A DNA stretch of 64,000 bases from an uncultured Porphyromonadaceae bacterium (GTDB lineage: Bacteria > Bacteroidota > Bacteroidia > Bacteroidales > Muribaculaceae), in the NCBI GenBank assembly GCA_947175545.1, contig CAMWNI010000008.1, forward strand, positions 22,772-86,771, written 5' to 3'. Below, piece after piece: positions 9,232 to 18,463 of this stretch. Position 1 is the stretch's first letter. Every line of letters starts with the position of its first letter. A program made the translations under genes and the position numbers. The notes beneath the pieces are model-generated. The model was not told the origin of the DNA. It ran no database searches and saw only the letters and a list, made by a program, of their open reading frames with translations.

Positions 9232-9242
9232 AGTCTACAAAA

Positions 9243-9452
9243 ATGAAAGAAATAAAACATCCTCTGTTTTCTCACCGAAGCTGCACAGCGTGCTGGAAAT
9301 GTGTGGAAGCATGTCCACGCAAGGCAATACGCAAAGTTTCCATTCTCTGGCACAAACATGCCGTTTTAATGTATCACAACTGTATAGGCTGTAATATTTG
9401 CGTAAAAACGTGTCCGCACGGATGCTTTCGGAAGCAGACCTGTGCGGAGTGA
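9243..9452 (+). CDS. Two-cluster 4Fe-4S ferredoxin-like protein
   Basis: A 69-residue protein with two CxxCxxCxxxCP-type motifs: CTACWKCVEACP and CIGCNICVKTCP. These are expected to bind two 4Fe-4S clusters as in bacterial 2[4Fe-4S] ferredoxins. It is small enough to be a free electron carrier. It follows the ECF sigma gene by 11 bases, suggesting that redox metabolism is the target or the input of that regulator. The gene ends just before the convergent rmuC. Confidence 0.85.
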   Translation: MKEIKHPLFSHRSCTACWKCVEACPRKAIRKVSILWHKHAVLMYHNCIGCNICVKTCPHGCFRKQTCAE

Positions 9453-9478
9453 TGGGCTTGCCCGGAACGAACGCCGTG

Positions 9479-10564
9479 TCAGTTGGGCAGGGATTTGGTA
9501 GCGCGGGCGCCCATCTCTCTTAGGCGCTGTGCGCGGGTCGTAAGGTTACCGGTGCCGGAGTCAAGTTTTTTGCGGGCCGAGGATAAGGTGTCTGTTGCCT
9601 TCGATAAGGCGCGTTCAACGTCGTTGAGGTCGGATACGAAGCCTACAAATTTGTCATACATTTTGCCGGCTTCTTCGGCAATGCGCAGCGCGTTTTTGTT
9701 TTGTGCATCGTGGCGCCACATCTGTTCAACCAGGCGGAGAACTGACAGCAAATGGGTTGGCGAGATGATGATAACCCGCTTATTATATGCTTCCTCCCAT
9801 AGGTTTGGCTCGAATTGCATTGCAGCCAGATAGGCGCCCTCGTTAGGCATAAACATCATAACGAACTCAAGTTTGCGGTCATGTCCCGTCAGGTCCTGAT
9901 AGTTTTTGCGGGCAAGTTCGTCAATATGGCGGCGCACGGAGGCTACATGACCCTTGGCGGCAATAGAGCGTTCATCGTCAGTCTCGGCGTCGCAATATTT
10001 CAGATAGTCACTCATTGAGGCTTTTGAGTCGATAATGACGCATCCGTCGCCCGGAAAGTTAACGACGACGTCCGGACGGCGGTCGCCTGTGGCTTGCTGG
10101 GTAATAAATTCGCGACCTTCTGTCAGTCCGGCATTTTCGAGTAGCGTCTGAAGAACGAGTTCGCCCCATTTCCCTTGTTCACGATTGTTGCCGCGAAGGG
10201 CGTTGTAGAGCCGACGTGTTTCCTGGCCGATTGCGGTGTTGAGGTCGCGCAGTTCGTCGATCTTTTCTCGCAGGGCGAAGCGCTCGGCGGCTTCGCGCGA
10301 GTATTTGTCGCTTACGGTGCGGCTGAATGAGTCAAGTTCGCGGCGCAGAGGGTCAAGCAGGGTCTGGACCTGCGAGGTCGTTTCAGAGCGCATGTCGGCG
10401 CGCGATTGAGTCATAATCTGTGTGGCTATGGCGCGAAATCGTTCGTCTGCTGCTCCGGAGGCATCAAGACGCGCCTGAAGCGAGGATTTCTCGGCTGTCA
10501 GGCGGACAATAATTACGACTGCGCCCAGAAGAAGCACAGCCATGATAATCAGTGCGGCAATCAT
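9479..10564 (-). CDS. rmuC: RmuC-family DNA recombination protein
   Basis: RmuC proteins limit recombination at inverted repeats and have a nuclease-like fold. This 361-residue copy has an N-terminal membrane helix (IAALIIMAVLLLGAVVIIV) and a long coiled coil (about 25-125). The conserved core includes GKWGELVLQTLLENAGL and the PD-(D/E)xK-like DVVVNFPGDGCVIIDSKASM. A Gly/Ala/Arg-rich C-terminus follows. The start lies 7 bases beyond the stop of the upstream TonB-dependent receptor gene, but the two products have no obvious functional tie. Confidence 0.92.
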   Translation of the reverse strand: MIAALIIMAVLLLGAVVIIVRLTAEKSSLQARLDASGAADERFRAIATQIMTQSRADMRSETTSQVQTLLDPLRRELDSFSRTVSDKYSREAAERFALREKIDELRDLNTAIGQETRRLYNALRGNNREQGKWGELVLQTLLENAGLTEGREFITQQATGDRRPDVVVNFPGDGCVIIDSKASMSDYLKYCDAETDDERSIAAKGHVASVRRHIDELARKNYQDLTGHDRKLEFVMMFMPNEGAYLAAMQFEPNLWEEAYNKRVIIISPTHLLSVLRLVEQMWRHDAQNKNALRIAEEAGKMYDKFVGFVSDLNDVERALSKATDTLSSARKKLDSGTGNLTTRAQRLREMGARATKSLPN

Positions 10565-10571
10565 GTTTCTG

Positions 10572-12986
10572 TCAGAATTCGATGTTTAGCCGCACATTGA
10601 ACTGGCGGCGGGTTAGATAATTTGGAACGGCATACTGGATGTTGTTGACGTCGGTGACCCAGTAGTAAGAGCTGACATTCGAGATGTCAAGCAGGTTAAA
10701 ACAGTCCAGACCAAGCCAGATGCTCTTGAAGTAGCGCCAAAATCCGGAGCGTATTTCGCCTTCCTTGGGTTCGGACAGCAGAGCATAGCTCAGTCCTATG
10801 TCTACGCGTTTATAGGCTGGGGTGCGGAAATAGCCTTTGTCGCGGGTCGAGCGCGGCGGAGTAACCGGCAGACCGTCCGAGAAGATTCCGCGAAGCGAGA
10901 ATTTTAGTTTTGGAAACTTTGGAAAATAGTCAGTGAAGTATAGCGCCACGGAGTAGCGTTGGTCAGTCGGTCGGGGAACCTTTACGCCGTTCAGGTTTTC
11001 ACTGGTTTTCATCAGCGAGAATGAAATCCATGAGTCCGAACCCGGAACGAACTGTCCGAAGAGTTTCATGTCAAGCCCCATGGTGTAGCCTAAGCCACCG
11101 TTGACGCCGGAGTAGTTCAATTTGAGGTTGTCAATTTCGTAAGGAATCAGATTGCCAAGCGCTTTATAATAAGCCTCGGCCGAGAGTTTAAACGGACGGT
11201 TCATGGAGCGGAATGAATAGTCCGCGCCGGCAATGAACTGAAGCGACCGTTGCGATTTAATGTCGCGGTTAAGGTGAATCAATGTATTGCCATATTGGTC
11301 CTCAACCGGCTGGCGATATTCTTTGTAGAACGGACTTTGATAGTACAGTCCTGTGGCAAATCGGAAGGCCAACGAAGGGTTTGCTTCAGGGACGAAGCCG
11401 ACAGATGCGCGCGGCGAAAAGAGAAACTCGCGGTTGAAGCTCCAGTATGAACCTCGCACTCCGGCATTGACCGTGAAGAACCCGGCTGACGAATTGATGC
11501 GCCAGGAGTCCTGAAGAAAGAACGCAAAGCGGTTTGTCTGGAGGTCATGGCGTGATGTCAGATTGTAGATGACTTTGACAGCGTCAGGGTTGAAGGGCAG
11601 GGAATAGCCTGCAGAGTCGCGCATCTCCCACTCGCGCGACCGGTCGAGGATGCGTTCAGTGTTAAAGCTTATGCCGTAGCTTAGATTATGGTTGTTAAGT
11701 CCCGTATTGCCGCGCAGAGCAAGGGTAAACACTGAGCCTTGCAGGCGGTTGCGGGCATGCTCCTTGTATTTCCCAACTCCAAGCTCTCCGCCGATGGAGC
11801 CGGCGCCGGCCTGATCGAGCCAGTATTCTCCGGAAATGTCGTATGATACCAGTTCGTTGGTGTAATAGCCGGAGGCGAGAAGCGTGAAATCCATTGTTCG
11901 TGATGGGCGGAAATTCAGCATCGCTGCACCGAAGTATGTTTCAAAACGGTCATGTTCGCGTCCGTCGAAATAGACAGTGAACTGTTTCGCATCCTGCGAG
12001 GTACCGAAATTGGTTTTTCGCGTCGTGGGTGTGAAGGAGTAGTTGTTGATGGCAATATTACCAAGAACCGAAGCCTTCCATTTCTGGTTTATCCGGAAAT
12101 TGAGGTTCGTCTGATAGTCGAAAAAGTTTGGATTATATTCGCCTTTGGTTTCGAGCGATGAGAGGAGCGAGTTGTTGCGCTTGTAGCGGATGCCGTGGAG
12201 CTGACTGAAGCGCTTCGATCCGGAGCCTACTGCAAGCGAGGCCCCCATGAGCGAGGCGGAAACGGAGCCTTCGAATGATTCAGGCTGACGATATGTAATG
12301 GAAAGTGCTGAACTCATTTTGTCGCCATACTCGGCCGGAAATCCACCGGTTGAGAAATCAACCTCTTTGACCATTGCCGGGTTAATCACGCTGAGACCTT
12401 CTTGTTGGCCGGAGGAGACAAGTTGCGGACGGTAAATCTCTACCCCGTTTATGTAAACGGAGTTTTCGTCGTATGATCCGCCGCGCACGGAATATTGCGA
12501 TGACATCTCGTTTGACGAACTGACGCCGGCCATAGTTGTCAAAAGGCTTTCGATTGATCCGCCGCTCGCATCGGCAGCATATTTGTATGCTTGATGGTCA
12601 ATGCGCTGAACGCCGTCAGTCTGCTTTCGATATTCAGTGACCTCAAGTTCTGTCAGGACAGTAGATGGAAGTAATTTGACATTGAGTGTGATGTCGCCTT
12701 CCGGTTTTATCAATCGGCGCTCAATATTGTGATAACCGACGCAATGAAACGTGACGGTTATGGTGTCAGCTTTCGGGGCTGAAATTGAGTAATCTCCATC
12801 AAGGTTCGAGAACGTGCCAATTGCAGTCCCTTTGATTCCGATGGTGACGAATTCAAGCGGCTCGGCTTCGGCGCCGTCGCCATGACTGACCTTGCCATGA
12901 ATTTTTATCTGAGCTTCGGCCGAGAAGCCGCAGAGCAGGGTAAGGAGTATTGTGAGCAAAAAATGCGGGGTAATCTTCATATACAA
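10572..12986 (-). CDS. TonB-dependent outer membrane receptor with CarboxypepD_reg-like domain
   Basis: An 804-residue outer membrane protein. A signal peptide (FLLTILLTLLCGFSAEAQ) is followed by a carboxypeptidase-regulatory-like beta-sandwich (about 27-110: KIHGKV ... GTFSNLDGDYSISAPKADT). Then come a plug domain (GSIESLLTTMAGVSS, YSVRGGSYDENSVYINGVEIYRP) and a 22-strand-type barrel ending in aromatic FNVRLNIEF. No SusD partner is adjacent, so this is not a SusCD glycan importer. At about 800 residues it fits the smaller receptors for siderophores, vitamins or metals. The substrate cannot be told. Translation may be coupled to rmuC seven bases downstream. Confidence 0.9.
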   Translation of the reverse strand: MYMKITPHFLLTILLTLLCGFSAEAQIKIHGKVSHGDGAEAEPLEFVTIGIKGTAIGTFSNLDGDYSISAPKADTITVTFHCVGYHNIERRLIKPEGDITLNVKLLPSTVLTELEVTEYRKQTDGVQRIDHQAYKYAADASGGSIESLLTTMAGVSSSNEMSSQYSVRGGSYDENSVYINGVEIYRPQLVSSGQQEGLSVINPAMVKEVDFSTGGFPAEYGDKMSSALSITYRQPESFEGSVSASLMGASLAVGSGSKRFSQLHGIRYKRNNSLLSSLETKGEYNPNFFDYQTNLNFRINQKWKASVLGNIAINNYSFTPTTRKTNFGTSQDAKQFTVYFDGREHDRFETYFGAAMLNFRPSRTMDFTLLASGYYTNELVSYDISGEYWLDQAGAGSIGGELGVGKYKEHARNRLQGSVFTLALRGNTGLNNHNLSYGISFNTERILDRSREWEMRDSAGYSLPFNPDAVKVIYNLTSRHDLQTNRFAFFLQDSWRINSSAGFFTVNAGVRGSYWSFNREFLFSPRASVGFVPEANPSLAFRFATGLYYQSPFYKEYRQPVEDQYGNTLIHLNRDIKSQRSLQFIAGADYSFRSMNRPFKLSAEAYYKALGNLIPYEIDNLKLNYSGVNGGLGYTMGLDMKLFGQFVPGSDSWISFSLMKTSENLNGVKVPRPTDQRYSVALYFTDYFPKFPKLKFSLRGIFSDGLPVTPPRSTRDKGYFRTPAYKRVDIGLSYALLSEPKEGEIRSGFWRYFKSIWLGLDCFNLLDISNVSSYYWVTDVNNIQYAVPNYLTRRQFNVRLNIEF

Positions 12987-13797
12987 TATTTATACATTTT
13001 ACTTAACGGAAAATAGCGCTTATATCGTATAAACCGACGGAAAATTATAGAATACGCGATTCTCAGTGAGTGTAGTTCGAACCTTCTGATAGCACAAGTT
13101 GTTGAAAATATGTGCAATGGGAGGTTGCACAAGCGTACTGAAGCTGCCTATGATTAGTTTTAAAATAGAAATTGCAGTTTTGAATCTGAGAATGGTTGCG
13201 ATTTGCAAACAGTGTATTGTTTTGTAAATAGGGGAGGTTTAAGGACGCAAATTTTAGGAATGTTAAAACAAGAAGTCGAGTTGAAATTGTAAAATTTACA
13301 ATATAAAACAACTGTTTGATATTGTAATCACCGACAGGTTAATTAAAAAGTAAATATCAGGTTCGATAATAAAATTAATTTGTAAATAGCGTTACAGATT
13401 CAAATTTAATAGATTAAAGTATTTTTAACATATTAATGCAATGTACTGTATCTTATATGTTTATACCGTGTTATTAAAGTATAACATTTAATTGAGCCTT
13501 TGATATAATGCTGTTTTTCAGTAAGTCAGGGGTTTTTGAGATGGGTTATGGTACGTATCTATTTGTGTATTAATGTTTAGGATAAAATGTGTAAAGTGTT
13601 ACATTATGTTAAGTGATTGTTATTATGCGAGATATATCGGTTATTAGTTAGAACTTACCCTATTTGGTGTTCAATTGTAAATGCAAATATTTAATAAGAA
13701 TGGTTTACAAAATTGACATATTTACAAAGGTGAATTTTGTGATTTCAAAAAAAATGCTTACATTTGCAAAGTAAATAAACATAAAATGTAAATGTAA
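12987..13797. other. AT-rich 0.8-kb regulatory intergenic region
   Basis: No convincing gene is present; the two ORF-track entries on the minus strand are low-complexity and unsupported. The region separates the divergent TonB receptor and HTH regulator genes. It contains seven TTGTAAA/TTTACAA heptamers (starts 13222, 13288, 13295, 13380, 13675, 13704, 13721). One pair forms a perfect 8-bp inverted repeat around one base at 13286-13302. A separate perfect repeat TGTGCAA-N7-TTGCACA lies at 13111-13131. These look like binding sites rather than coding sequence. Confidence 0.6.
13736..13766 (+). promoter_or_regulatory. Promoter of the HTH regulator
   Basis: TTTG at 13736-13739, a 19-base spacer and TACATTTG at 13759-13766. 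The leader to ATG 13798 is about 28 bases and contains repeated aaatgta units. Two direct TTTACAA copies (13704, 13721) sit just upstream, placed where a regulator could act. Confidence 0.75.
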
Positions 13798-14313
13798 ATG
13801 GACATTGTAAGCCGCATAAAGGCCTTTATGGCATCTGGAAATATCTCAAGCACGCAATTTGCCGATGCGTGTAATATTCCACGCCCGACTCTATCGCAGA
13901 TTCTTGGAGGAAGAAACAAAAAGATTTCAGATGAGGTTATCTCGAAGATTCATGAAGCCTATCCCCGTCTTAGCGTCATGTGGCTGCTCTTTGGCGAAGG
14001 AGAGATGATAACATCTCAGAATATTCAATTCTCAGCGCCCCAAAATCAGCCTAAATTTAATTACGAGTCTGCGCCCTCAAATCAGAGCGTTTTTGGTGAT
14101 GATTCAGATGTGTCTGATTCGTTATTTTCGGACCGAGAGACGAGTTCAGACGAGACTCTGATATTTGGAGATGATGAGTCTGCCGATGCTTCCAATGAGG
14201 AAAAAAATGATATGCCGCCAGTGGTTCATATACCCGCTGACGGCAGCAAATCCATTGTGAATATTATGGTCTTTTACTCTGATAACTCTTATCAGAGCTT
14301 CGTTCCGCGTTAG
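13798..14313 (+). CDS. HTH (XRE-like) transcriptional regulator
   Basis: A 171-residue protein with an N-terminal helix-turn-helix of the phage-repressor/XRE type (about 3-65: ISSTQFADACNIPRPTLSQILGGRNKKISDEVISKIHEAYPRLSVMWLLFGEG). The middle (about 80-140) is acidic, low-complexity and probably disordered. A short C-terminal segment (VNIMVFYSDNSYQSFVPR) may form a strand. No ligand or peptidase domain is visible. Its own promoter and the TTGTAAA cluster upstream suggest autoregulation. The stop overlaps the stop of the convergent gene by four bases. Confidence 0.82.
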   Translation: MDIVSRIKAFMASGNISSTQFADACNIPRPTLSQILGGRNKKISDEVISKIHEAYPRLSVMWLLFGEGEMITSQNIQFSAPQNQPKFNYESAPSNQSVFGDDSDVSDSLFSDRETSSDETLIFGDDESADASNEEKNDMPPVVHIPADGSKSIVNIMVFYSDNSYQSFVPR

Positions 14314-15437
14314 TAGTAGCTGATTGCCGGGACGTCAGAATCCCATACAAAAGTAGTCAGAAGGGGGTAATGGTCGCTTGACGGAACATTGCCTCTTTCG
14401 ATTTTTATGGGCTTAAATTCTCCTCGCCAAAGGAAGTGGTCAATGCGGAAAAAGAAGTGCGGATCATTGAACGTGACGGTTGGGCCGAGTCCTACGGTTG
14501 CGTAAACATCGCGGAATCCGGCCTCCTCCAGAACTCGGATTACACGACATCCGGCAACGTCGTTGAAGTCACCGCAGATAACCGTATTGCCGCCCAGGAT
14601 ATCGGCATATTCACGCAGGGTGAGGGCCTGATGGCCACGATTGCGGAATGCATGATATAGCTTGGAAAGTAACAGGTCGCGCATTGCTCCGATTTCAGAT
14701 CGTACGGGTTTACTGTCCGTAAATTCCCGGTACTTGTCTTTGTCTTCGTTGTTAAGTCCAAATGACTCAAGATGGACTGCAAATATATTTATGCCTCTAT
14801 GGTTAACCTGGGTTCGGAACGCCTCAATCGAGCCTTTTGATGGGTTGTTTTCAGGCGGCTGAATGTGAAGGATTGGTCGCTTCGAGAACATTACAGTGCC
14901 ACGCGAGCCTCGTTTGAAATAAGGGTAAATTGAGTGGAGGCTGTCAATCTGGACCTGTGGTGCAAACTTCGAGAGTTTGCCTTGGTTTTCATATTCAAAG
15001 AGCGCGACAACGTCCGCTCCGGATGCAAGAATCTCATGGAGCGTGCGGTTGAATGTCGTGTCAACTCCGGCCTCGTCAACGCAGCTAAGAGTGTTATAAC
15101 TCATTATTTTGAACGCATACGGCTCTTGCTGTTGCGTCAGCTCATGTTTGCCGAAGTTCAGCGGACAGAATACGAGAAACGGTTTCAGGGCAATCAGCAG
15201 TCCGGCAAGATTGATCGGCATGAGTGCGCGGCAGAATATCAGATTGAATACCAAAAGGAGTGCGGTCAACAGATACCAAAGCGGAAACGACAGCAGTGCC
15301 AGTCCTGCAAAGGGCATTTCTGCCGGGTCAATGTCACCTCCGAATCCGCTGAAAACCGCAATTGCAGCAATCAGGACGTTCACGCCAATCCATATTGGAA
15401 GAGTTCGGCGGCGTATAAATCTTATTACTCGGTTCAT
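14310..15437 (-). CDS. Membrane-anchored endonuclease/exonuclease/phosphatase family protein
   Basis: A 375-residue protein with two or three N-terminal membrane helices (about 15-95). An EEP-fold hydrolase domain follows from about residue 105, with MSYNTL, ALFEYEN, GDFNDV and the catalytic SSDHYPL motif. Such enzymes cleave phosphodiester or phosphomonoester bonds in nucleic acids, lipids or inositol phosphates; the substrate here is unknown. It is the last gene of the bamD-to-rhomboid operon and overlaps the upstream rhomboid gene by four bases. It overlaps the convergent HTH gene tail to tail. Confidence 0.85.
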   Translation of the reverse strand: MNRVIRFIRRRTLPIWIGVNVLIAAIAVFSGFGGDIDPAEMPFAGLALLSFPLWYLLTALLLVFNLIFCRALMPINLAGLLIALKPFLVFCPLNFGKHELTQQQEPYAFKIMSYNTLSCVDEAGVDTTFNRTLHEILASGADVVALFEYENQGKLSKFAPQVQIDSLHSIYPYFKRGSRGTVMFSKRPILHIQPPENNPSKGSIEAFRTQVNHRGINIFAVHLESFGLNNEDKDKYREFTDSKPVRSEIGAMRDLLLSKLYHAFRNRGHQALTLREYADILGGNTVICGDFNDVAGCRVIRVLEEAGFRDVYATVGLGPTVTFNDPHFFFRIDHFLWRGEFKPIKIERGNVPSSDHYPLLTTFVWDSDVPAISYY

Positions 15438-16138
15438 AGCTTATTGCTTAGTTCAATCAGACGCTGGCGCTCGGATTTTGTGAGCGAGCCATATCCGGAG
15501 CGACGAATTTTGTCAAGTAGAGAGTCGAGAGTCATGGCTTGCTGGTGGCTTTTCACTGATTTGCGGGAAAAGCGCGGAAGCCATCCGTGTCTCATTGCGG
15601 CTCCGCAGCCAAAGCCCGCAAGGATGCCGCCAATGTGGGCCCATCCACCGCCTGGATTATGTTCGAAAAAGGGAAGAAGGCTGAGGCAAATGGTAATGAT
15701 CGCGATTGTCTTCAGTGTGACACGGCCGAGCAAAAGCAGGTTAACGCCAATCTGTGGGCATATCATTGCGCTGCATACCGCCATGCTGACAATGGCGGCG
15801 CTTGCTCCCATCAGGACTCCGCCGTGAGCCAAACCGCAGACGGTTGCAAGAAAAAACATAAGGGCGCCTCCAAGGCCGCCTGAAACGTAGGCGGCAATCA
15901 TTCGTTTCCGTGTGCCGGCAATCAGAAATAGACGGCAGAAACACCAGAGCCATATCATGTTGAAGATAAGTTCGATTATCGAACCCTGAGTGAACATATA
16001 AGTCAACGGGGTCCAAGGCCACGGCCGGGGCAAGGAGAATCCGAGCCAGTCAATCGTGCCGCCGAATGCAGCTGCGATTCTCAGGCCTATAAAAAAGATA
16101 AGGTTTAGTCCTATCAGGATTTTAGTAGAGCGGTCCAC
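15434..16138 (-). CDS. Rhomboid-family intramembrane serine protease (variant)
   Basis: A 234-residue polytopic membrane protein. The catalytic serine motif appears as GASAAIVS and the partner histidine as GGWAHIGGILAGF, so the Ser-His dyad is present. The asparagine of the usual HxxxN motif is kept (IIELIFN) but the histidine is replaced by glutamate. About six hydrophobic segments precede a basic C-terminal tail (RRSGYGSLTKSERQRLIEL). It overlaps the upstream rhomboid gene by 17 bases and the downstream EEP gene by four. The two rhomboids are tandem paralogues. Confidence 0.85.
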   Translation of the reverse strand: MDRSTKILIGLNLIFFIGLRIAAAFGGTIDWLGFSLPRPWPWTPLTYMFTQGSIIELIFNMIWLWCFCRLFLIAGTRKRMIAAYVSGGLGGALMFFLATVCGLAHGGVLMGASAAIVSMAVCSAMICPQIGVNLLLLGRVTLKTIAIITICLSLLPFFEHNPGGGWAHIGGILAGFGCGAAMRHGWLPRFSRKSVKSHQQAMTLDSLLDKIRRSGYGSLTKSERQRLIELSNKL

Positions 16139-16877
16139 TGTTGATTTCTCCTTTTTTACGCCAATAAAGAATAAGAATCAGAGCGACAATCATGCCCCCG
16201 AGATGAGCAAAGTGTGCAACTCCGGCTTGCAGCCCCGTTATTCCGAAGAATAATTCAATGACACCATAACCGAGTACCATCCATTTCGCTTTAATCGGAA
16301 TCGGAATGAAAAACAGATAGAGGGGCATGTTTGGAAAAAGCATCGCAAAGCCGAGAAGTACGCCGTATAGAGCGCCGGAGGCGCCGACCGTCGGAGTGTT
16401 CAGCAACATGTTTGCCTGGGCAAGGGTAGGGTCGCTCCAGGTCATTCCGCGATTCAGAAGCCTGTTTCCCTCCGAGGCGATTTCGCTCAGAGTCATGTCG
16501 GCCGGTAGCGAAGAGGAGAGGTTGTTGAGCCAGATGGCATAGACTCCTTCTTGAACAAAAGCAGCGCCAAGTCCGACCGTTAAGTAGAAAAACAAGTATC
16601 TGCGAGAACCGAAAACCTGTTCGAGGACCGAGCCGAACATGACAACGCCAAACATATTGAAGAGCAGATGGGAAATGCCCATGGTCGAGTGCATGAACAT
16701 ATAGGTCAGTGGCTGCCACGCCTTGAAGTTGGGTGACAGTAAATAATGGAGTGCGCATGAGCGGCTGATTGCCGCGTCGAAGCTCGAAGGCAAAATAATC
16801 ATGGCAAGCCACACGATTATGTTGATAATCAACAAATTCTTAGTGACCGGAGGTATTCTGTTCCAAAATGAATTCAT
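16122..16877 (-). CDS. Rhomboid-family intramembrane serine protease
   Basis: A 251-residue membrane protease with all hallmarks: MGISHLLFN (HxxxN), GASGALYG (catalytic Ser) and AHFAHLGGMI (catalytic His). It cleaves transmembrane substrates within the bilayer. It sits 32 bases after comM and overlaps the second rhomboid gene by 17 bases. The insertion between helices 2 and 3 (NNLSSSLPADMTLSEIASEGNRLLNR) is hydrophilic and should form an extramembrane loop. Confidence 0.92.
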   Translation of the reverse strand: MNSFWNRIPPVTKNLLIINIIVWLAMIILPSSFDAAISRSCALHYLLSPNFKAWQPLTYMFMHSTMGISHLLFNMFGVVMFGSVLEQVFGSRRYLFFYLTVGLGAAFVQEGVYAIWLNNLSSSLPADMTLSEIASEGNRLLNRGMTWSDPTLAQANMLLNTPTVGASGALYGVLLGFAMLFPNMPLYLFFIPIPIKAKWMVLGYGVIELFFGITGLQAGVAHFAHLGGMIVALILILYWRKKGEINSGPLY

Positions 16878-16909
16878 AGTGCAATTTTTTACGAGAAAAA
16901 ACTCTTTTA

Positions 16910-18463
16910 TTACTTGGGAAGGACGCTGCCCCAGGAAGACCGGTCAAGATTGCGATAAGATATTGCTTCGCGGACATGCGCCGGCTGAATTTCGGCCGAT
17001 GAGTCCAGGTCGGCAATTGTGCGTGCAACCCTTAGGATGCGGTCATAGGCTCGGGCGCTCATGTCAAGCCGTGTCATTGCGTCTTTTAAAATCGTGGCAC
17101 ACTCGGGAGTCAGCCGGGAATGCACCGCCAGTTGTCGTGGACCCATCTGTGCGTTGCAGTGGATTGTTGTTTCGGATGCGAAGCGCTGCGTCTGGATTTC
17201 GCGTGCGGCAATGACACGCTTCCGGATTTCTTCGCTCGTTTCTCCGGTCGACGCCTTGCTAAGTTCCTCGAAGGGAACAGGGAGAATCTCAACCTGCATG
17301 TCAATGCGGTCCATCAACGGACCGGAAATTCGGTTCAGATAGCGATTAACATGGCCGGGTAAGCAGGTGCATTGTTTTGTCGGATGGTTATAGTAGCCGC
17401 ACGGACAAGGGTTCATTGATGCTACAAGCATGAAACCGGCGGGGTAGTCAACCGCATATTTCGCTCTGGAAATGTTGATTGTCCGGTCTTCAAGCGGCTG
17501 GCGCATGACCTCAAGGACCTGGCGTGAAAACTCGGGCAGCTCGTCAAGAAACAGCACGCCGTTATGAGCGAGAGAAATCTCGCCAGGCATTGGATGAGAG
17601 CTTCCACCGCCAACAAGCGCTACGGTCGAGATCGTGTGATGTGGCGACCGAAATGGTCTTGATGTCATCAGGCGCGATCCCGACGGGAGTTTGCCGGCAA
17701 CAGAGTGTATCTTTGTGGTTTCAAGGGCTTCTCCCAGCGTAAGCGGTGGCAGAATTGACGGTAAACGCTTTGCCATCATTGATTTGCCCGATCCTGGAGG
17801 GCCAACCAGCAAAATGTTGTGTCCGCCGGCACATGCGACTTCAAAGGCTCGCTTAACCAGTTCCTGGCCTTTGACTTCAACGAAGTCGAACGGAAAATCA
17901 TTGATTGAGCGTGCAAATTCCGCGCGCGTGTCAATTTCTGTCGGCTCGATTTCTTCCATGTTGTTCAAAAAGCCGAAAACCTGCTTCAGGTTGTCAGCGC
18001 CGTAGACTTTCAGCCGATTGACAACGGCGGCTTCGTCCGCGTTGGCTTTTGGAACAATCATTCCTTCAAATCCGAGTTCGCGTGCTTTGATTGCCATTGG
18101 CAGCGCGCCTTTAATCGGTAGCAGCGACCCGTCAAGACTTAGTTCGCCCATAATCAGATAGCGGTCAAGTAAGGGACACTGAATCTGTCCGTCAGCCGCA
18201 AGAATGCCTATGGCTAAAGGTAAATCGTAGGCGGCTCCTTCCTTGCGGACGTCGGCCGGCGACATATTGACGAGTATGCGGCGGTGAGGGGGAACAAGCG
18301 TGCTTTGTTCCATTGCACTCATGACACGCTCGTAGCTCTCCTTGACTGCCGTGTCAGGCAGTCCCACAATTGAGAATTCAAATCCACGGCTGACTGATAC
18401 CTCAATCGTAATCAACAAGGCTTCAATGCCCTGCACTGCTGCTCCATAGGTTTTGACAAGCAT
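16910..18463 (-). CDS. comM: YifB/ComM family Mg-chelatase-like AAA ATPase
   Basis: A 517-residue protein with an N-terminal ChlI-like domain (about 1-170), a AAA core with Walker A GPPGSGKSM and Walker B LFLDELPEF, and a C-terminal Mg-chelatase helical domain. The cysteine-rich CPCGYYNHPTKQCTC segment is typical of this family. ComM is a hexameric helicase that aids branch migration during natural transformation; in non-competent bacteria the role is less clear. The start ATG shares one base with the stop of aroE. Confidence 0.93.
   Translation of the reverse strand: MLVKTYGAAVQGIEALLITIEVSVSRGFEFSIVGLPDTAVKESYERVMSAMEQSTLVPPHRRILVNMSPADVRKEGAAYDLPLAIGILAADGQIQCPLLDRYLIMGELSLDGSLLPIKGALPMAIKARELGFEGMIVPKANADEAAVVNRLKVYGADNLKQVFGFLNNMEEIEPTEIDTRAEFARSINDFPFDFVEVKGQELVKRAFEVACAGGHNILLVGPPGSGKSMMAKRLPSILPPLTLGEALETTKIHSVAGKLPSGSRLMTSRPFRSPHHTISTVALVGGGSSHPMPGEISLAHNGVLFLDELPEFSRQVLEVMRQPLEDRTINISRAKYAVDYPAGFMLVASMNPCPCGYYNHPTKQCTCLPGHVNRYLNRISGPLMDRIDMQVEILPVPFEELSKASTGETSEEIRKRVIAAREIQTQRFASETTIHCNAQMGPRQLAVHSRLTPECATILKDAMTRLDMSARAYDRILRVARTIADLDSSAEIQPAHVREAISYRNLDRSSWGSVLPK

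Noticed and set aside
13020-13311. Minus-strand ORFs of 62 and 82 codons upstream of the TonB receptor
   Set aside because: Low-complexity, AT-driven composition, overlapping each other, with no signal peptide or motif.
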